Made by a program: the position numbers and the translations under genes
Source of the DNA: JBBECE01 sp040881985
Lineage (GTDB): Bacteria; Pseudomonadota; Alphaproteobacteria; Rhizobiales; Devosiaceae
Direction of reading: 5' to 3'
NCBI GenBank assembly: GCA_040881985.1
Contig: JBBECE010000024.1
Coordinates: 1 to 64,000 of the forward strand
DNA: 64,000 nucleotides
The notes under the pieces: generated by a model
Told to the model about the DNA's origin: nothing
Database searches by the model: none
What the model saw: only the letters and a program-made list of their open reading frames with translations
Shown here: positions 26,853-33,785 of the stretch, in pieces
How positions within the stretch are numbered: position 1 is the first letter of the stretch
Layout: the number at the start of each line of letters is the position of its first letter

Positions 26853-27926
26853 GTGTACCGCAAACCGCCTACGATTCAGGACGTTGCGCGGAATGCGCGC
26901 GTCTCCACAGCGACCGTAAGCCGGGCGTTGACCGCGCCCGAGCGGGTGTCGCAGGTGACCCGCGACCGCGTGCTCGCCGCGGTGCAGCTGACCGGCTATA
27001 CGCCGAACCTTTCGGCGCGCTCACTCCGGCAACAGCGGGCTAAATCGATCCTCGCTGCAGTCCCCGGCATCGGCAACCCGTTCTATTCGAACATTGTCGA
27101 AAGTGTGATCCAGCACGCGACCGAACGCGGCTACGGAGTCCTCGTCGCCAGCCGTCTGCCGGACAATCCGGCATCCTGGCTCAAGGAGCATTTTCAATCG
27201 CGCCGCGTCGACGGCATGCTGGTGTTCGACGGCGGGCTCGACACCAAGCAGCTGCACTCGATCGCCTCGCCAGGTGACGACCTTCCGCTCGTCGTCTCCT
27301 ACGACGAACTGCCGGACATGAATCTGAACTCGGTGATCACCGACAATCTGCAGGCTGCCAAGCGCGCGGTCGAACACCTGATCGGACTTGGCCACACCGC
27401 GCTAGGCTACATCTCGAGCCCGTCGCGCAACGAAGCGCCGAGCGAGCGATCGGTAGGATTTCGCTCCGCGCTGGCCCAGCACGGCCTGGAGGTTCGGGAA
27501 GACTGGATTTTCCGGGGCGACTATACCATGCGGACCGGGCAGGACGCCGGCGAACGATTCGCCGAGATGCGCGAGCGGCCCACCGCGATTTTTGCCGGCA
27601 ATGACGAGATGGCGATCGCGTTCATCGCCGCCATTCGCCGTTACGGTTTCGACTGCCCGGCGGATGTTTCAGTAATCGGTTTCGACGATATCGCGATCTC
27701 CCAGTCTTATGCGCCGCGTTTGACGACGATGCGCCAGCCGCGCGAAGAGATGGGGCGAATCGCGACTAAACTGCTGATCGACATCATCGAGCGGGAAGCC
27801 CGGAACGACCTGCCGGCCCATATCGTGCTAAGGTCTGAACTCGTCGAGCGTGAAAGTACGATACCGCTCCGCCAGTCTCATACGCACCTGACAGGCGGGA
27901 AATTTGGCGCTATGAGCCTTTCCTGA
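26853..27926 (+). CDS. LacI-family transcriptional regulator
   Basis: A 357-residue repressor. The N-terminal helix-turn-helix and hinge helix are clear (TIQDVARNARVSTATVSRAL; YTPNLSARSLR), followed by a periplasmic-binding-like effector domain with FAGNDEMAIAF and SVIGFDDI. It should bind the palindrome at 26717-26730 and release on binding a sugar or a pathway intermediate. GTG 26853 lies after GAGGGG. It is divergent from the sugar operon and followed within 2 bp by a tRNA gene. Confidence 0.93.
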   Translation: MYRKPPTIQDVARNARVSTATVSRALTAPERVSQVTRDRVLAAVQLTGYTPNLSARSLRQQRAKSILAAVPGIGNPFYSNIVESVIQHATERGYGVLVASRLPDNPASWLKEHFQSRRVDGMLVFDGGLDTKQLHSIASPGDDLPLVVSYDELPDMNLNSVITDNLQAAKRAVEHLIGLGHTALGYISSPSRNEAPSERSVGFRSALAQHGLEVREDWIFRGDYTMRTGQDAGERFAEMRERPTAIFAGNDEMAIAFIAAIRRYGFDCPADVSVIGFDDIAISQSYAPRLTTMRQPREEMGRIATKLLIDIIEREARNDLPAHIVLRSELVERESTIPLRQSHTHLTGGKFGAMSLS

Positions 27927-27927
27927 C

Positions 27928-28004
27928 GGCCCCGTAGCTCAGCTGGATAGAGCAATAGCCTTCTAAGCTATCGGTCGCAGGTTCGACTCCTGCCGGGGTC
28001 GCCA
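27928..28004 (+). tRNA. tRNA-Arg (UCU)
   Basis: Acceptor GGCCCCG pairs with CGGGGTC, the anticodon arm is ATAGC-CTTCTAA-GCTAT with anticodon TCT, the T-arm has GGTTCGACTCC, and CCA is encoded. Confidence 0.97.
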
Positions 28005-28030
28005 TCGCGCAACAAGCAAGGCCGCAAATC

Positions 28031-28729
28031 ATGATCGCGCCCGCCATTGCATCCTCGCCGCCGCCGCGCCGCCGGTGGCACCGGCGCGACGGATCCTATT
28101 CGATCCTCGAGGTGGTGGCCGACGCCATCGTCCATGGAATCGGCATCACCGCGTCCGTGGCGGCGGGCTCGGTGCTCCTGGCGTTGGCGCTGGGCAGCAC
28201 CGGGCCCGGCGAATACCTCTCGCTGGTGCTCTATCTCGTCACTTTGCTGGCGCTGCTGTCGCTGTCGATGAGCTACAACCTCGTGCCACCGTCCGGGGCC
28301 AAGCGGGTGCTGGGGCGTCTAGACGAGGCGGCGATCTTCCTCTTCATCGCCGGCACCTACACGCCATTTCTCGCGCTCCTGTCGGGCACGACGCTGGGCA
28401 CGGCGATGATCGTCGCGGTCTGGAGCGCTGCGCTGATCGGGGTGGCGCTCAAGCTGATCGTGCCGAAGCGTTTCGGCCGGCTGGCGATCCTGCTCTATCT
28501 CGGGATCGGGTGGAGCGGCGTGGTGGCGTTCGGCGCCCTTGCAGCGGAGCTTCCCCCGGCTTCGCTTTTTCTATTGCTCGCCGGCGGCGCGGTCTATTCG
28601 GCCGGCGTCGTCTTTCATCTCTGGGAGCGGCTGCGCTTCCATAACGTCGTCTGGCATGTCTTCGTGGTCACCGGCGCCATGCTGCATCTCGGCGCGGTCT
28701 TCGAGGCGATGGTGATCAGCCGGCCTTGA
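28031..28729 (+). CDS. hemolysin III family membrane protein
   Basis: A 232-residue seven-helix membrane protein of the hemolysin III/PAQR family (YqfA/TrhA-like). The conserved residues include the N-terminal E-x-x-D-x-x-x-H (EVVADAIVHGIG), the D-x-x-x-I-F-x-x-I-A-G-T-Y-T-P-F motif (LDEAAIFLFIAGTYTPF) and the C-terminal NVVWHVFVVTGAMLHLGAV with two His. The family has been linked to membrane lipid homeostasis rather than to real haemolysis. Confidence 0.92.
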   Translation: MIAPAIASSPPPRRRWHRRDGSYSILEVVADAIVHGIGITASVAAGSVLLALALGSTGPGEYLSLVLYLVTLLALLSLSMSYNLVPPSGAKRVLGRLDEAAIFLFIAGTYTPFLALLSGTTLGTAMIVAVWSAALIGVALKLIVPKRFGRLAILLYLGIGWSGVVAFGALAAELPPASLFLLLAGGAVYSAGVVFHLWERLRFHNVVWHVFVVTGAMLHLGAVFEAMVISRP

Positions 28730-28735
28730 CCGCGC

Positions 28736-29239
28736 TCAGCGCGTGACCCGCGGATGATCCAACCGGTCGCCGACCCTGAGCCCGATCTCGGCGGCGCGCC
28801 CGCCGGGGATTTCGAGCACGAACCGGACGGCGGCGCCCGAAGGGATCGAGGCTGGATCGTGGGGCGCGGCATTGGCGTGGACCCCTCGCACCGTGCCGTC
28901 GGCCCCGATGAAGATCATGTCGAGCGGAATGAACGTATTGCGCATCCAGAACGCGACGTCGCGTTCCTCCGCAAAATCGAACAGCATCCCGGCGTCGGGA
29001 GCGAGCGCGGTGCGGAACATCAGTCCATTGGCGCGCTCGGCGTCGGTGTCGGCGATTTCGATATTGAACCGGTAGTCCCCTGTTGCGGTGTGCAACACCG
29101 CAATCCCCTCCCCGGAAACCAGGTCGCAAGCCGCCAAGAATACCAGCAGCAGCACGGCGAGGAACTGGAAGGCCGGGGGCCGCGCAAGACCAACCGGCGC
29201 GGGTTGGCGGATCAGTGGGAGGACGGGGCTTCGCCCCAA
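28736..29239 (-). CDS. DUF192 family secreted protein
   Basis: A 167-residue protein with a hydrophobic leader ending in LAAC, a possible lipobox, then the DUF192 core: E-R-x-x-GLMFRTAL, MLFDFAEERDVAFWMRNTFIPLDMIFI and a C-terminal VLEIPGGRAAEIGLRVGD. Function is unknown across the family. The first in-frame start is TTG 29239, which overlaps the cold-shock gene by 28 bp; no better start precedes the signal segment. The pair cold-shock protein then DUF192 is conserved in Hyphomicrobiales. Confidence 0.87.
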   Translation of the reverse strand: MGRSPVLPLIRQPAPVGLARPPAFQFLAVLLLVFLAACDLVSGEGIAVLHTATGDYRFNIEIADTDAERANGLMFRTALAPDAGMLFDFAEERDVAFWMRNTFIPLDMIFIGADGTVRGVHANAAPHDPASIPSGAAVRFVLEIPGGRAAEIGLRVGDRLDHPRVTR

Positions 29240-29847
29240 CCGTCGGGACGGATTTCAGCGGCCATCAAGCCCTTGGGACCCTTGCCGAAACGGACCAGCA
29301 CAAACTGGCCGGGGCGCAGCTCGGTGAGCCCGTAGCGGCGCAGCGTCTCCATGTGGACGAAGACGTCCGGGGACCCTTCGCCGGCGGAGAGGAACCCGAA
29401 ACCCCGCACCCGGTTGAACCATTTGACCTCAAGGCGCTCGAGTCTCGAAGTCGGCTCGACGACGATGTTGGTGCGCGCCGGCGGCATCTGGGAGGGATGC
29501 TTGCCGGTCGATTCGTCCATGGAGAGGATCCGAAAGGCCTGCAGCCCACCCGGCCGGGCCAGCGCCTCGCAGACGACCCGGGCGCCTTCAAACGCCGTCT
29601 GATAGCCGTCGCGCCTGAGGCAGGTGACATGGACGAGCACGTCGGGCAGGCCATTATCGGGAACGATGAAGCCAAAACCCTTGGCGACGTCGAACCACTT
29701 GATCGCGCCGGAAATCTCGATGACGTCAAGAGGAAGGTCTTGTTGCCCCTCGCCCTCGACCGCAGGGGCGCCACTTTCAAGCCCCAGATCACGATTGCCT
29801 GGCACCGGCTCATCCGGCTCGGTCGTGAGTTTGGCCCCCATGGTCAT
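29212..29847 (-). CDS. double cold-shock domain protein
   Basis: A 211-residue protein with two cold-shock domains. The first (residues about 45-110) has the RNP1-like KGFGFIV, the second (about 140-200) has RGFGFL. Single-stranded nucleic acid binding is expected, in RNA chaperoning or transcript anti-termination. The first motif is followed by DNGLPDVLVHVT and the second by SPDVFVHMETL. ATG 29845-29847 is preceded by AGAGG; a GTG one codon earlier is also possible. Confidence 0.92.
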   Translation of the reverse strand: MTMGAKLTTEPDEPVPGNRDLGLESGAPAVEGEGQQDLPLDVIEISGAIKWFDVAKGFGFIVPDNGLPDVLVHVTCLRRDGYQTAFEGARVVCEALARPGGLQAFRILSMDESTGKHPSQMPPARTNIVVEPTSRLERLEVKWFNRVRGFGFLSAGEGSPDVFVHMETLRRYGLTELRPGQFVLVRFGKGPKGLMAAEIRPDGWGEAPSSH

Positions 29848-30091
29848 CACGCCTCTTCATACGCCCGCGCCTGCCCGCATTTCAGGCGCGTCACAGCCCC
29901 ACCAATCAGTGTGGCTGATTCAATTCGATAAGTTAAGCGAAATGCGGCCGCTTGGGAATCCCCGCGCGACCCTTCCGGGGGCATTCGGCGACCCTGCCGG
30001 TTGCACCCGGACGAGGGGTCTGCCACCTTCGTCCCGGATAAGTTTTCGACCGCGCGGCGGCGCCGTCGAATTCCAGAATCGGGAGCATCGC

Positions 30092-30511
30092 ATGAGGTAT
30101 CTGCACACCATGGTGCGCGTCGCCGACATCGATCAGAGCCTCAAATTCTATTGCGATGGGCTCGGGCTCGAGGAGGTGAAGAGGCAGGAAAATGAAAGCG
30201 GGCGCTATACTTTGATCTTCCTGAGGGCACCCGGAGACAAGGGCGGCGAGCTCGAGCTGACCTTCAACTGGGACCCGGAGGAATATGCGGGCGGGCGCAA
30301 TTTCGGACACCTCGCCTATAGGGTCGACGACATCTACGCGGTGTGCGCTCACCTGATGAAAATGGGGGTGACGATCAGCCGTCCGCCGCGCGACGGGAGC
30401 ATGGCTTTCGTTCGTTCGCCCGACAATATTTCCGTCGAACTGTTGCAAAAGGGCGACCCTTTGCCGAGGGCCGAACCGTGGAAATCGATGCCGAACACCG
30501 GCAAGTGGTGA
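30092..30511 (+). CDS. gloA: lactoylglutathione lyase (glyoxalase I)
   Basis: A 139-residue VOC-fold metalloenzyme. Metal-ligand positions are visible: His in RYLHTMVRV, Glu in GGELELTFN, His in NFGHLAYRV and Glu in NISVELLQ. It converts the hemithioacetal of methylglyoxal and glutathione to lactoylglutathione. Length and motifs are normal for the short bacterial form. ATG 30092 follows GGGAGC. Confidence 0.93.
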   Translation: MRYLHTMVRVADIDQSLKFYCDGLGLEEVKRQENESGRYTLIFLRAPGDKGGELELTFNWDPEEYAGGRNFGHLAYRVDDIYAVCAHLMKMGVTISRPPRDGSMAFVRSPDNISVELLQKGDPLPRAEPWKSMPNTGKW

Positions 30512-30638
30512 GTCGGGGACTTACCCGCCGACAAGCCAGCCAAGACTTTCTTAACCAGCCGCTTTGACCCAGCGTTAGTCTCGCGGGGCTTAGCTTTGCG
30601 CCTTGCAGCCGCCAGCGTCGCGGCGGCAGGGACAGAAC

Positions 30639-31076
30639 ATGCGGGCCATCATCGCGTTCATCGCCATTATCGGGCTCATCGCCGGCTGCGCGACGTTTGG
30701 CGGGGTCCGCTACGACAAGAAGTTCGGGATTTATGTCGAGAATTCACGGGTTTCGACGTTTTGCCTCGTGCCCGAGCTGAGGGCGGTGATCCGGCAGGCC
30801 GAGAGGCACTTCAACGCCCCGGTGGTGGTCAGCTCGGGCTACCGCAATCCGTTCCGCAACTGGCGCAATGGCGGGGCCGACGGTTCATTCCACAAGAAGT
30901 GCATGGCGGCCGACATTTTCGTGCCGGGCGTCTCGAAAGCGGCGCTGATCGACTACATGATGCGCGAGACCTCGGTCGGCGGGCTGGGCTGCTATCCGGG
31001 GCGGAAATTCATCCATATCGACGTCCGCGACCGGCCGCGCGGCGCCAGCCGTCCGATCACTTTCAGCGGCTGCTGA
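30639..31076 (+). CDS. DUF882/peptidase M15-like lipoprotein
   Basis: A 145-residue protein with the lipoprotein signal MRAIIAFIAIIGLIAGC (lipobox LIAGC). The rest is a zinc D,D-peptidase-like M15 fold: VVVSSGYRNPFRN, HKKCMAADIF with the metal His and Asp pattern H-x-x-x-x-A-x-D, and the second His in FIHIDVRD. It may trim peptidoglycan at the membrane. ATG 30639 was chosen for the lipoprotein signal. It is the last gene before the tRNA-Glu cluster. Confidence 0.85.
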   Translation: MRAIIAFIAIIGLIAGCATFGGVRYDKKFGIYVENSRVSTFCLVPELRAVIRQAERHFNAPVVVSSGYRNPFRNWRNGGADGSFHKKCMAADIFVPGVSKAALIDYMMRETSVGGLGCYPGRKFIHIDVRDRPRGASRPITFSGC

Positions 31077-31137
31077 GCCGCCCAGATTGAGGCTTGCGCG
31101 CCTGCGAGGGCGCCCCTATACGCGTGAACGCCGCGCA

Positions 31138-31213
31138 GCGCCCATCGTCTAGCGGTCCAGGACACCGCCCTCTCACGGCGGGAACACGGGTTCGATTCCC
31201 GTTGGGCGCACCA
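31138..31213 (+). tRNA. tRNA-Glu (CUC), copy 1
   Basis: Acceptor GCGCCCA pairs with TGGGCGC, the anticodon arm is CCGCC-CTCTCAC-GGCGG with anticodon CTC, the T-loop has GGTTCGATTCC, and CCA is encoded. Confidence 0.96.
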
Positions 31214-31264
31214 TCGCGTGGTGACAAGCAACAGCCGCCCCGTTAGGGTCGCGCGGTTCGGCCG

Positions 31265-31340
31265 GCGCCCTTCGTCTAGTGGCCCAGGACACCGCCCTCT
31301 CACGGCGGGAACAGGGGTTCGAGTCCCCTAGGGCGCGCCA
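31265..31340 (+). tRNA. tRNA-Glu (CUC), copy 2
   Basis: Acceptor GCGCCCT pairs with AGGGCGC, the anticodon is CTC, the T-arm is GGGGTTCGAGTCCCC and CCA is encoded. It differs from copy 1 in the acceptor, D- and T-arms. Confidence 0.96.
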
Positions 31341-31439
31341 CAAATACTCCACCAGTTACAGTGACTTGCGGGCCATCTACCTCCAGCCCGGCACGAGCGA
31401 GTCCGGAGGATTCTAAAACCCGTCTAAAATGGAGGAGCC

Positions 31440-31658
31440 ATGAGTCCGCTAGTGAGCCACGTGGGCGCCGTGGCTTACGCCCTGCACCCGGCGCTGCGCC
31501 GCCTGCTGCCGACCGACCGCATCGAGGCGATGACCGACATTGACGAGTTCTGGGCGGCGATCCAACAGGTCGCGCCCGAGCTTGAGGCGCCGCTGCGCGC
31601 CCACCCGCGCATCTTGTTCTATCTGGCGGACGACGCGCGCGACCGCTCGCGCGACTAG
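31440..31658 (+). CDS. hypothetical small protein of the tRNA-Glu segment
   Basis: A 72-residue ORF with a strong GGAGGAG five bases ahead of ATG 31440. The protein is mostly helical and acidic toward its C-terminus (TDIDEFWAAIQQVAPELEAPL, then RILFYLADDARDRSRD). I recognise no family. The good ribosome binding site and biased codon use suggest that it is real, possibly of phage origin. Confidence 0.5.
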   Translation: MSPLVSHVGAVAYALHPALRRLLPTDRIEAMTDIDEFWAAIQQVAPELEAPLRAHPRILFYLADDARDRSRD

Positions 31659-31705
31659 GCCACGCCGCGAGCCAGTTCCCAGCGCGCGATGGCTGTCAGG
31701 TGTGT

Positions 31706-32020
31706 CTAGTCTTCCGCCGCGCCCGGAATGTCGGGTGCAATCATCGCTCGGTACTCGTCGATTGCGAGAAAGGCACCATGAGCTTCGTCCAGCGAGATTC
31801 CATCGCGCACGACGAGCGTGTGAAACTCGATGAACATCAAAAGCGCGCTCTTGTCTCCTCGCGCCTCCGTGACCTCTAGATGGCAAGCGCCGCCTGTGCG
31901 GCGGTATCCGTCTGACCAGCCTGGTTGGCGATCTCGGCCATACGCTACAACGACCCGTCCGGCCAGAGGTCCATCTTCGCCTACTGGATTCCAAGCAGTG
32001 CAAGCTTCGTGTGCCTTCAT
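31706..32020 (-). CDS. hypothetical protein of the tRNA-Glu segment
   Basis: A 104-residue protein whose ATG (32018-32020) lies six bases after AGGAGGA, a strong ribosome binding site. No signal peptide or membrane segment is evident. The central part is beta-rich (GRVVVAYGRDRQ, ALLMFIEFHTLVVRDG) and the end is helical (AHGAFLAIDEYRAMIA). Family unknown. Confidence 0.55.
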   Translation of the reverse strand: MKAHEACTAWNPVGEDGPLAGRVVVAYGRDRQPGWSDGYRRTGGACHLEVTEARGDKSALLMFIEFHTLVVRDGISLDEAHGAFLAIDEYRAMIAPDIPGAAED

Positions 32021-32118
32021 GTCGATCCTCCTGCTGGCCTGAGCTCACAGCTCCGGCAACGATGAGTCCCCACATATCTCAGGAGAGTTAAGAGAGGTTA
32101 GTCTGCGGTCGCCATCGA

Positions 32119-32493
32119 CTAGCAAGCGAACTCGGTTGCGAGCGAGACGACGAAGGCCAGAGCAATCGCCTCCGGTGGCTGGCCACCGCCAATTCGCATC
32201 GAGGCCAACCTTCGAACCTCGGAGCCGGTGAGTGCGTAGCCCGGCGGCAGGCAGAAGAGTGGTGCTCCGTTGAGTTCAATCGAGAGCCGGTTTGCAGCCA
32301 ACAGACCGTGCGCCAGACCACCGAAGTACGGAATCTCCTCCGTCAGCGTCACTCCCGCGATCCACACATCGTTCTGTGCCTTCGCCGGGGTGACTAGCAG
32401 TGCGACCAGGATCGGCAGGATGAATCGCACAGCAGAGTCCACTTCGCGGTTTCCAGCCTCACAATTCGGCGCGGCTCCAATGTCGCTCGACAC
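32119..32493 (-). CDS. secreted hypothetical protein, Rap1a/Tai-like
   Basis: Up to 124 residues from GTG 32493. The hydrophobic stretch RFILPILVALLVTPAKA looks like a signal peptide, which would favour starts at GTG 32442 or GTG 32430. The mature part ends FCLPPGYALTGSEVRRL...VVSLATEFAC. A Cys-x-P-x-G motif followed by a helix and a C-terminal FxC cysteine resembles the Rap1a/Tai immunity fold, so an envelope immunity-like or adaptor role is conceivable. The match is by eye and weak. Confidence 0.5.
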   Translation of the reverse strand: MSSDIGAAPNCEAGNREVDSAVRFILPILVALLVTPAKAQNDVWIAGVTLTEEIPYFGGLAHGLLAANRLSIELNGAPLFCLPPGYALTGSEVRRLASMRIGGGQPPEAIALAFVVSLATEFAC

Positions 32494-32537
32494 ACCGCCA
32501 CGCAGCGACCGACCTTAGTCCCTCAGACAATTCGCCG

Positions 32538-32681
32538 CTAGCGGAGCGCCTCTCGCAGCCGCTCAGTCAGCGGTCCGGCCGGGCCGCTGCCCGGCGTGTG
32601 TCGCGGCCGGAAGGGCACCGACTCCGGCGCCGTCCGCAGCCAGTCGTCCACGGCGGCCTGGTCGATCTCCGCGCGGGCGGC
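32538..32681 (-). pseudogene. 3' fragment of a gene cut by the tRNA-Glu repeat
   Basis: On the minus strand about 48 codons (ending EIDQAAVDDWLRTAPESVPF...TERLREALR and a stop at 32538) read like the C-terminus of a normal GC-rich protein. Upstream the frame runs straight into the tRNA repeat, where it makes no sense. The 5' part of the gene has been lost at 32681/32682, so this marks a recombination joint. Confidence 0.5.
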
Positions 32682-32710
32682 GGCGCCCCTATACGCGTGA
32701 ACGCCGCGCA

Positions 32711-32786
32711 GCGCCCATCGTCTAGCGGTCCAGGACACCGCCCTCTCACGGCGGGAACACGGGTTCGATTCCCGTTGGGCGCACCA
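32711..32786 (+). tRNA. tRNA-Glu (CUC), copy 3
   Basis: Same sequence as the tRNA at 31138-31213, including anticodon CTC and encoded CCA. Confidence 0.96.
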
Positions 32787-32837
32787 TCGCGTGGTGACAA
32801 GCAACAGCCGCCCCGTTAGGGTCGCGCGGTTCGGCCG

Positions 32838-32913
32838 GCGCCCTTCGTCTAGTGGCCCAGGACACCGCCCTCTCACGGCGGGAACAGGGGTTCGAGTCCC
32901 CTAGGGCGCGCCA
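32838..32913 (+). tRNA. tRNA-Glu (CUC), copy 4
   Basis: Same sequence as the tRNA at 31265-31340, including anticodon CTC and encoded CCA. Confidence 0.96.
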
Positions 32914-32936
32914 GTCCCTCACCGCGGAGATCGCCG

Positions 32937-33707
32937 ATGTCCAAGGGACAAGTCGCCTGGGTCGTCGGCGCCAGTTCCGGGATCGGCGCGGCGGTCGCCC
33001 GGCGGCTGGCGGCCGAGGGTTTTTCGGTGGCGATTTCGGCGCGGCGCGCCGAGCGCCTCGCGGCGATGGCGGCGGAGATACCGGGGCTTCACCCCTTCCC
33101 GCTCGACGCCGGCGACCGGGAGGCCGCGGCCGAGACCTGCCGGCGCATCATCAGCGAGCTCGGCGGCCTCGATCTGGCGGTTTTCTCGGCGGCCGAGTGG
33201 CACCAGAATACCATCGCCGACTATGACGCGGCGCGTTACGCGGCGGTGACCCGCGTCGATTATCTCGGCGCGGTCAACATGATCGACCCGGCGGTCACCC
33301 ACATGAAGCAGGTGGGTGGCGGGCAGATCGCCATCGTCTCCTCAATCGCTGGCTATTACGGCTTTCCGTCAGGAGGGCCTTATGGGCCGTCCAAGGCGGC
33401 GCTGATCCAGCTGGCGCAGATGATGCGCACCGAGCTTGCCCCGCTGCGGATCGACGTGCGGCTGGTCTCGCCGGGATTCGTCGATACCGAACTCACCCAG
33501 CGCAACGCCTACCCGATGCCGTTCACTCTGCCGGCCGAGGAGGCGGGGCGGCGGATCGTCGACGGGTTGCTGCGCTCGAAGCGTTTCGAGATCGCCTTTC
33601 CCTGGCCGATGGTGCTAGCCGCCAAGATCGGGCGGATGCTGCCTTATCCGCTCTTCTTCCTGGCGATGAAGCGGATGCTGAAGACGGTAACGCGCAAGAA
33701 GGGTTGA
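32937..33707 (+). CDS. short-chain dehydrogenase/reductase
   Basis: A 256-residue SDR with the NAD(P) motif GASSGIG, SSIAG serine region and YGPSK as catalytic Tyr-Lys. The C-terminal tail (FPWPMVLAAKIGRMLPYPLFFLAMKRML) is amphipathic and resembles SDRs associated with lipid membranes. In alphaproteobacteria such an SDR often accompanies cyclopropane fatty acid synthase, encoded here convergently 78 bp away. ATG 32937 follows GCGGAGA. Confidence 0.9.
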   Translation: MSKGQVAWVVGASSGIGAAVARRLAAEGFSVAISARRAERLAAMAAEIPGLHPFPLDAGDREAAAETCRRIISELGGLDLAVFSAAEWHQNTIADYDAARYAAVTRVDYLGAVNMIDPAVTHMKQVGGGQIAIVSSIAGYYGFPSGGPYGPSKAALIQLAQMMRTELAPLRIDVRLVSPGFVDTELTQRNAYPMPFTLPAEEAGRRIVDGLLRSKRFEIAFPWPMVLAAKIGRMLPYPLFFLAMKRMLKTVTRKKG

Positions 33708-33785
33708 GGGCCGCCCTTCGCCGCTGGGTCTCTGCCTCCCCAAGCAAGGCGGAGGTGACGTTTTGGCAAAATGTCGTGAGTAGCC

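Larger units (their letters stand above)
31109..31340 (+). repeat. 232-bp direct repeat, left copy, with two tRNA-Glu genes
   Basis: As read, this copy is identical to 32682-32913 (offset 1573). The repeat begins 29 bp before the first tRNA and ends exactly at the CCA of the second. The bases just outside differ. The pair of repeats encloses 1341 bp of unrelated DNA. Confidence 0.95.
31341..32681. mobile_element. 1.34-kb accessory segment between duplicated tRNA-Glu pairs
   Basis: The segment lies between identical tRNA-bearing repeats, has visibly lower GC and different codon style than its surroundings in its middle part, and carries three small unknown genes plus the 3' end of a broken gene. 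No integrase, transposase or phage structural gene is visible. It may be the decayed remains of an integrated element, or sequence trapped by a recombination between tRNA copies. That it is mobile is inferred. Confidence 0.5.
32682..32913 (+). repeat. 232-bp direct repeat, right copy, with two tRNA-Glu genes
   Basis: As read, identical to 31109-31340. Right of it the chromosome continues with the SDR gene at 32937, so this junction is probably the original right flank of the tRNA cluster. Confidence 0.95.

Noticed and set aside
28031..28729. Haemolysin virulence factor
   Set aside because: The hemolysin III name is historical; the family is a PAQR-type membrane protein and toxin activity is not implied.
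31109..32913. Standard tRNA-integrated prophage or genomic island
   Set aside because: No integrase or phage structural gene is present, and the repeat is much longer than a usual attachment site; kept only as a segment of unclear origin.
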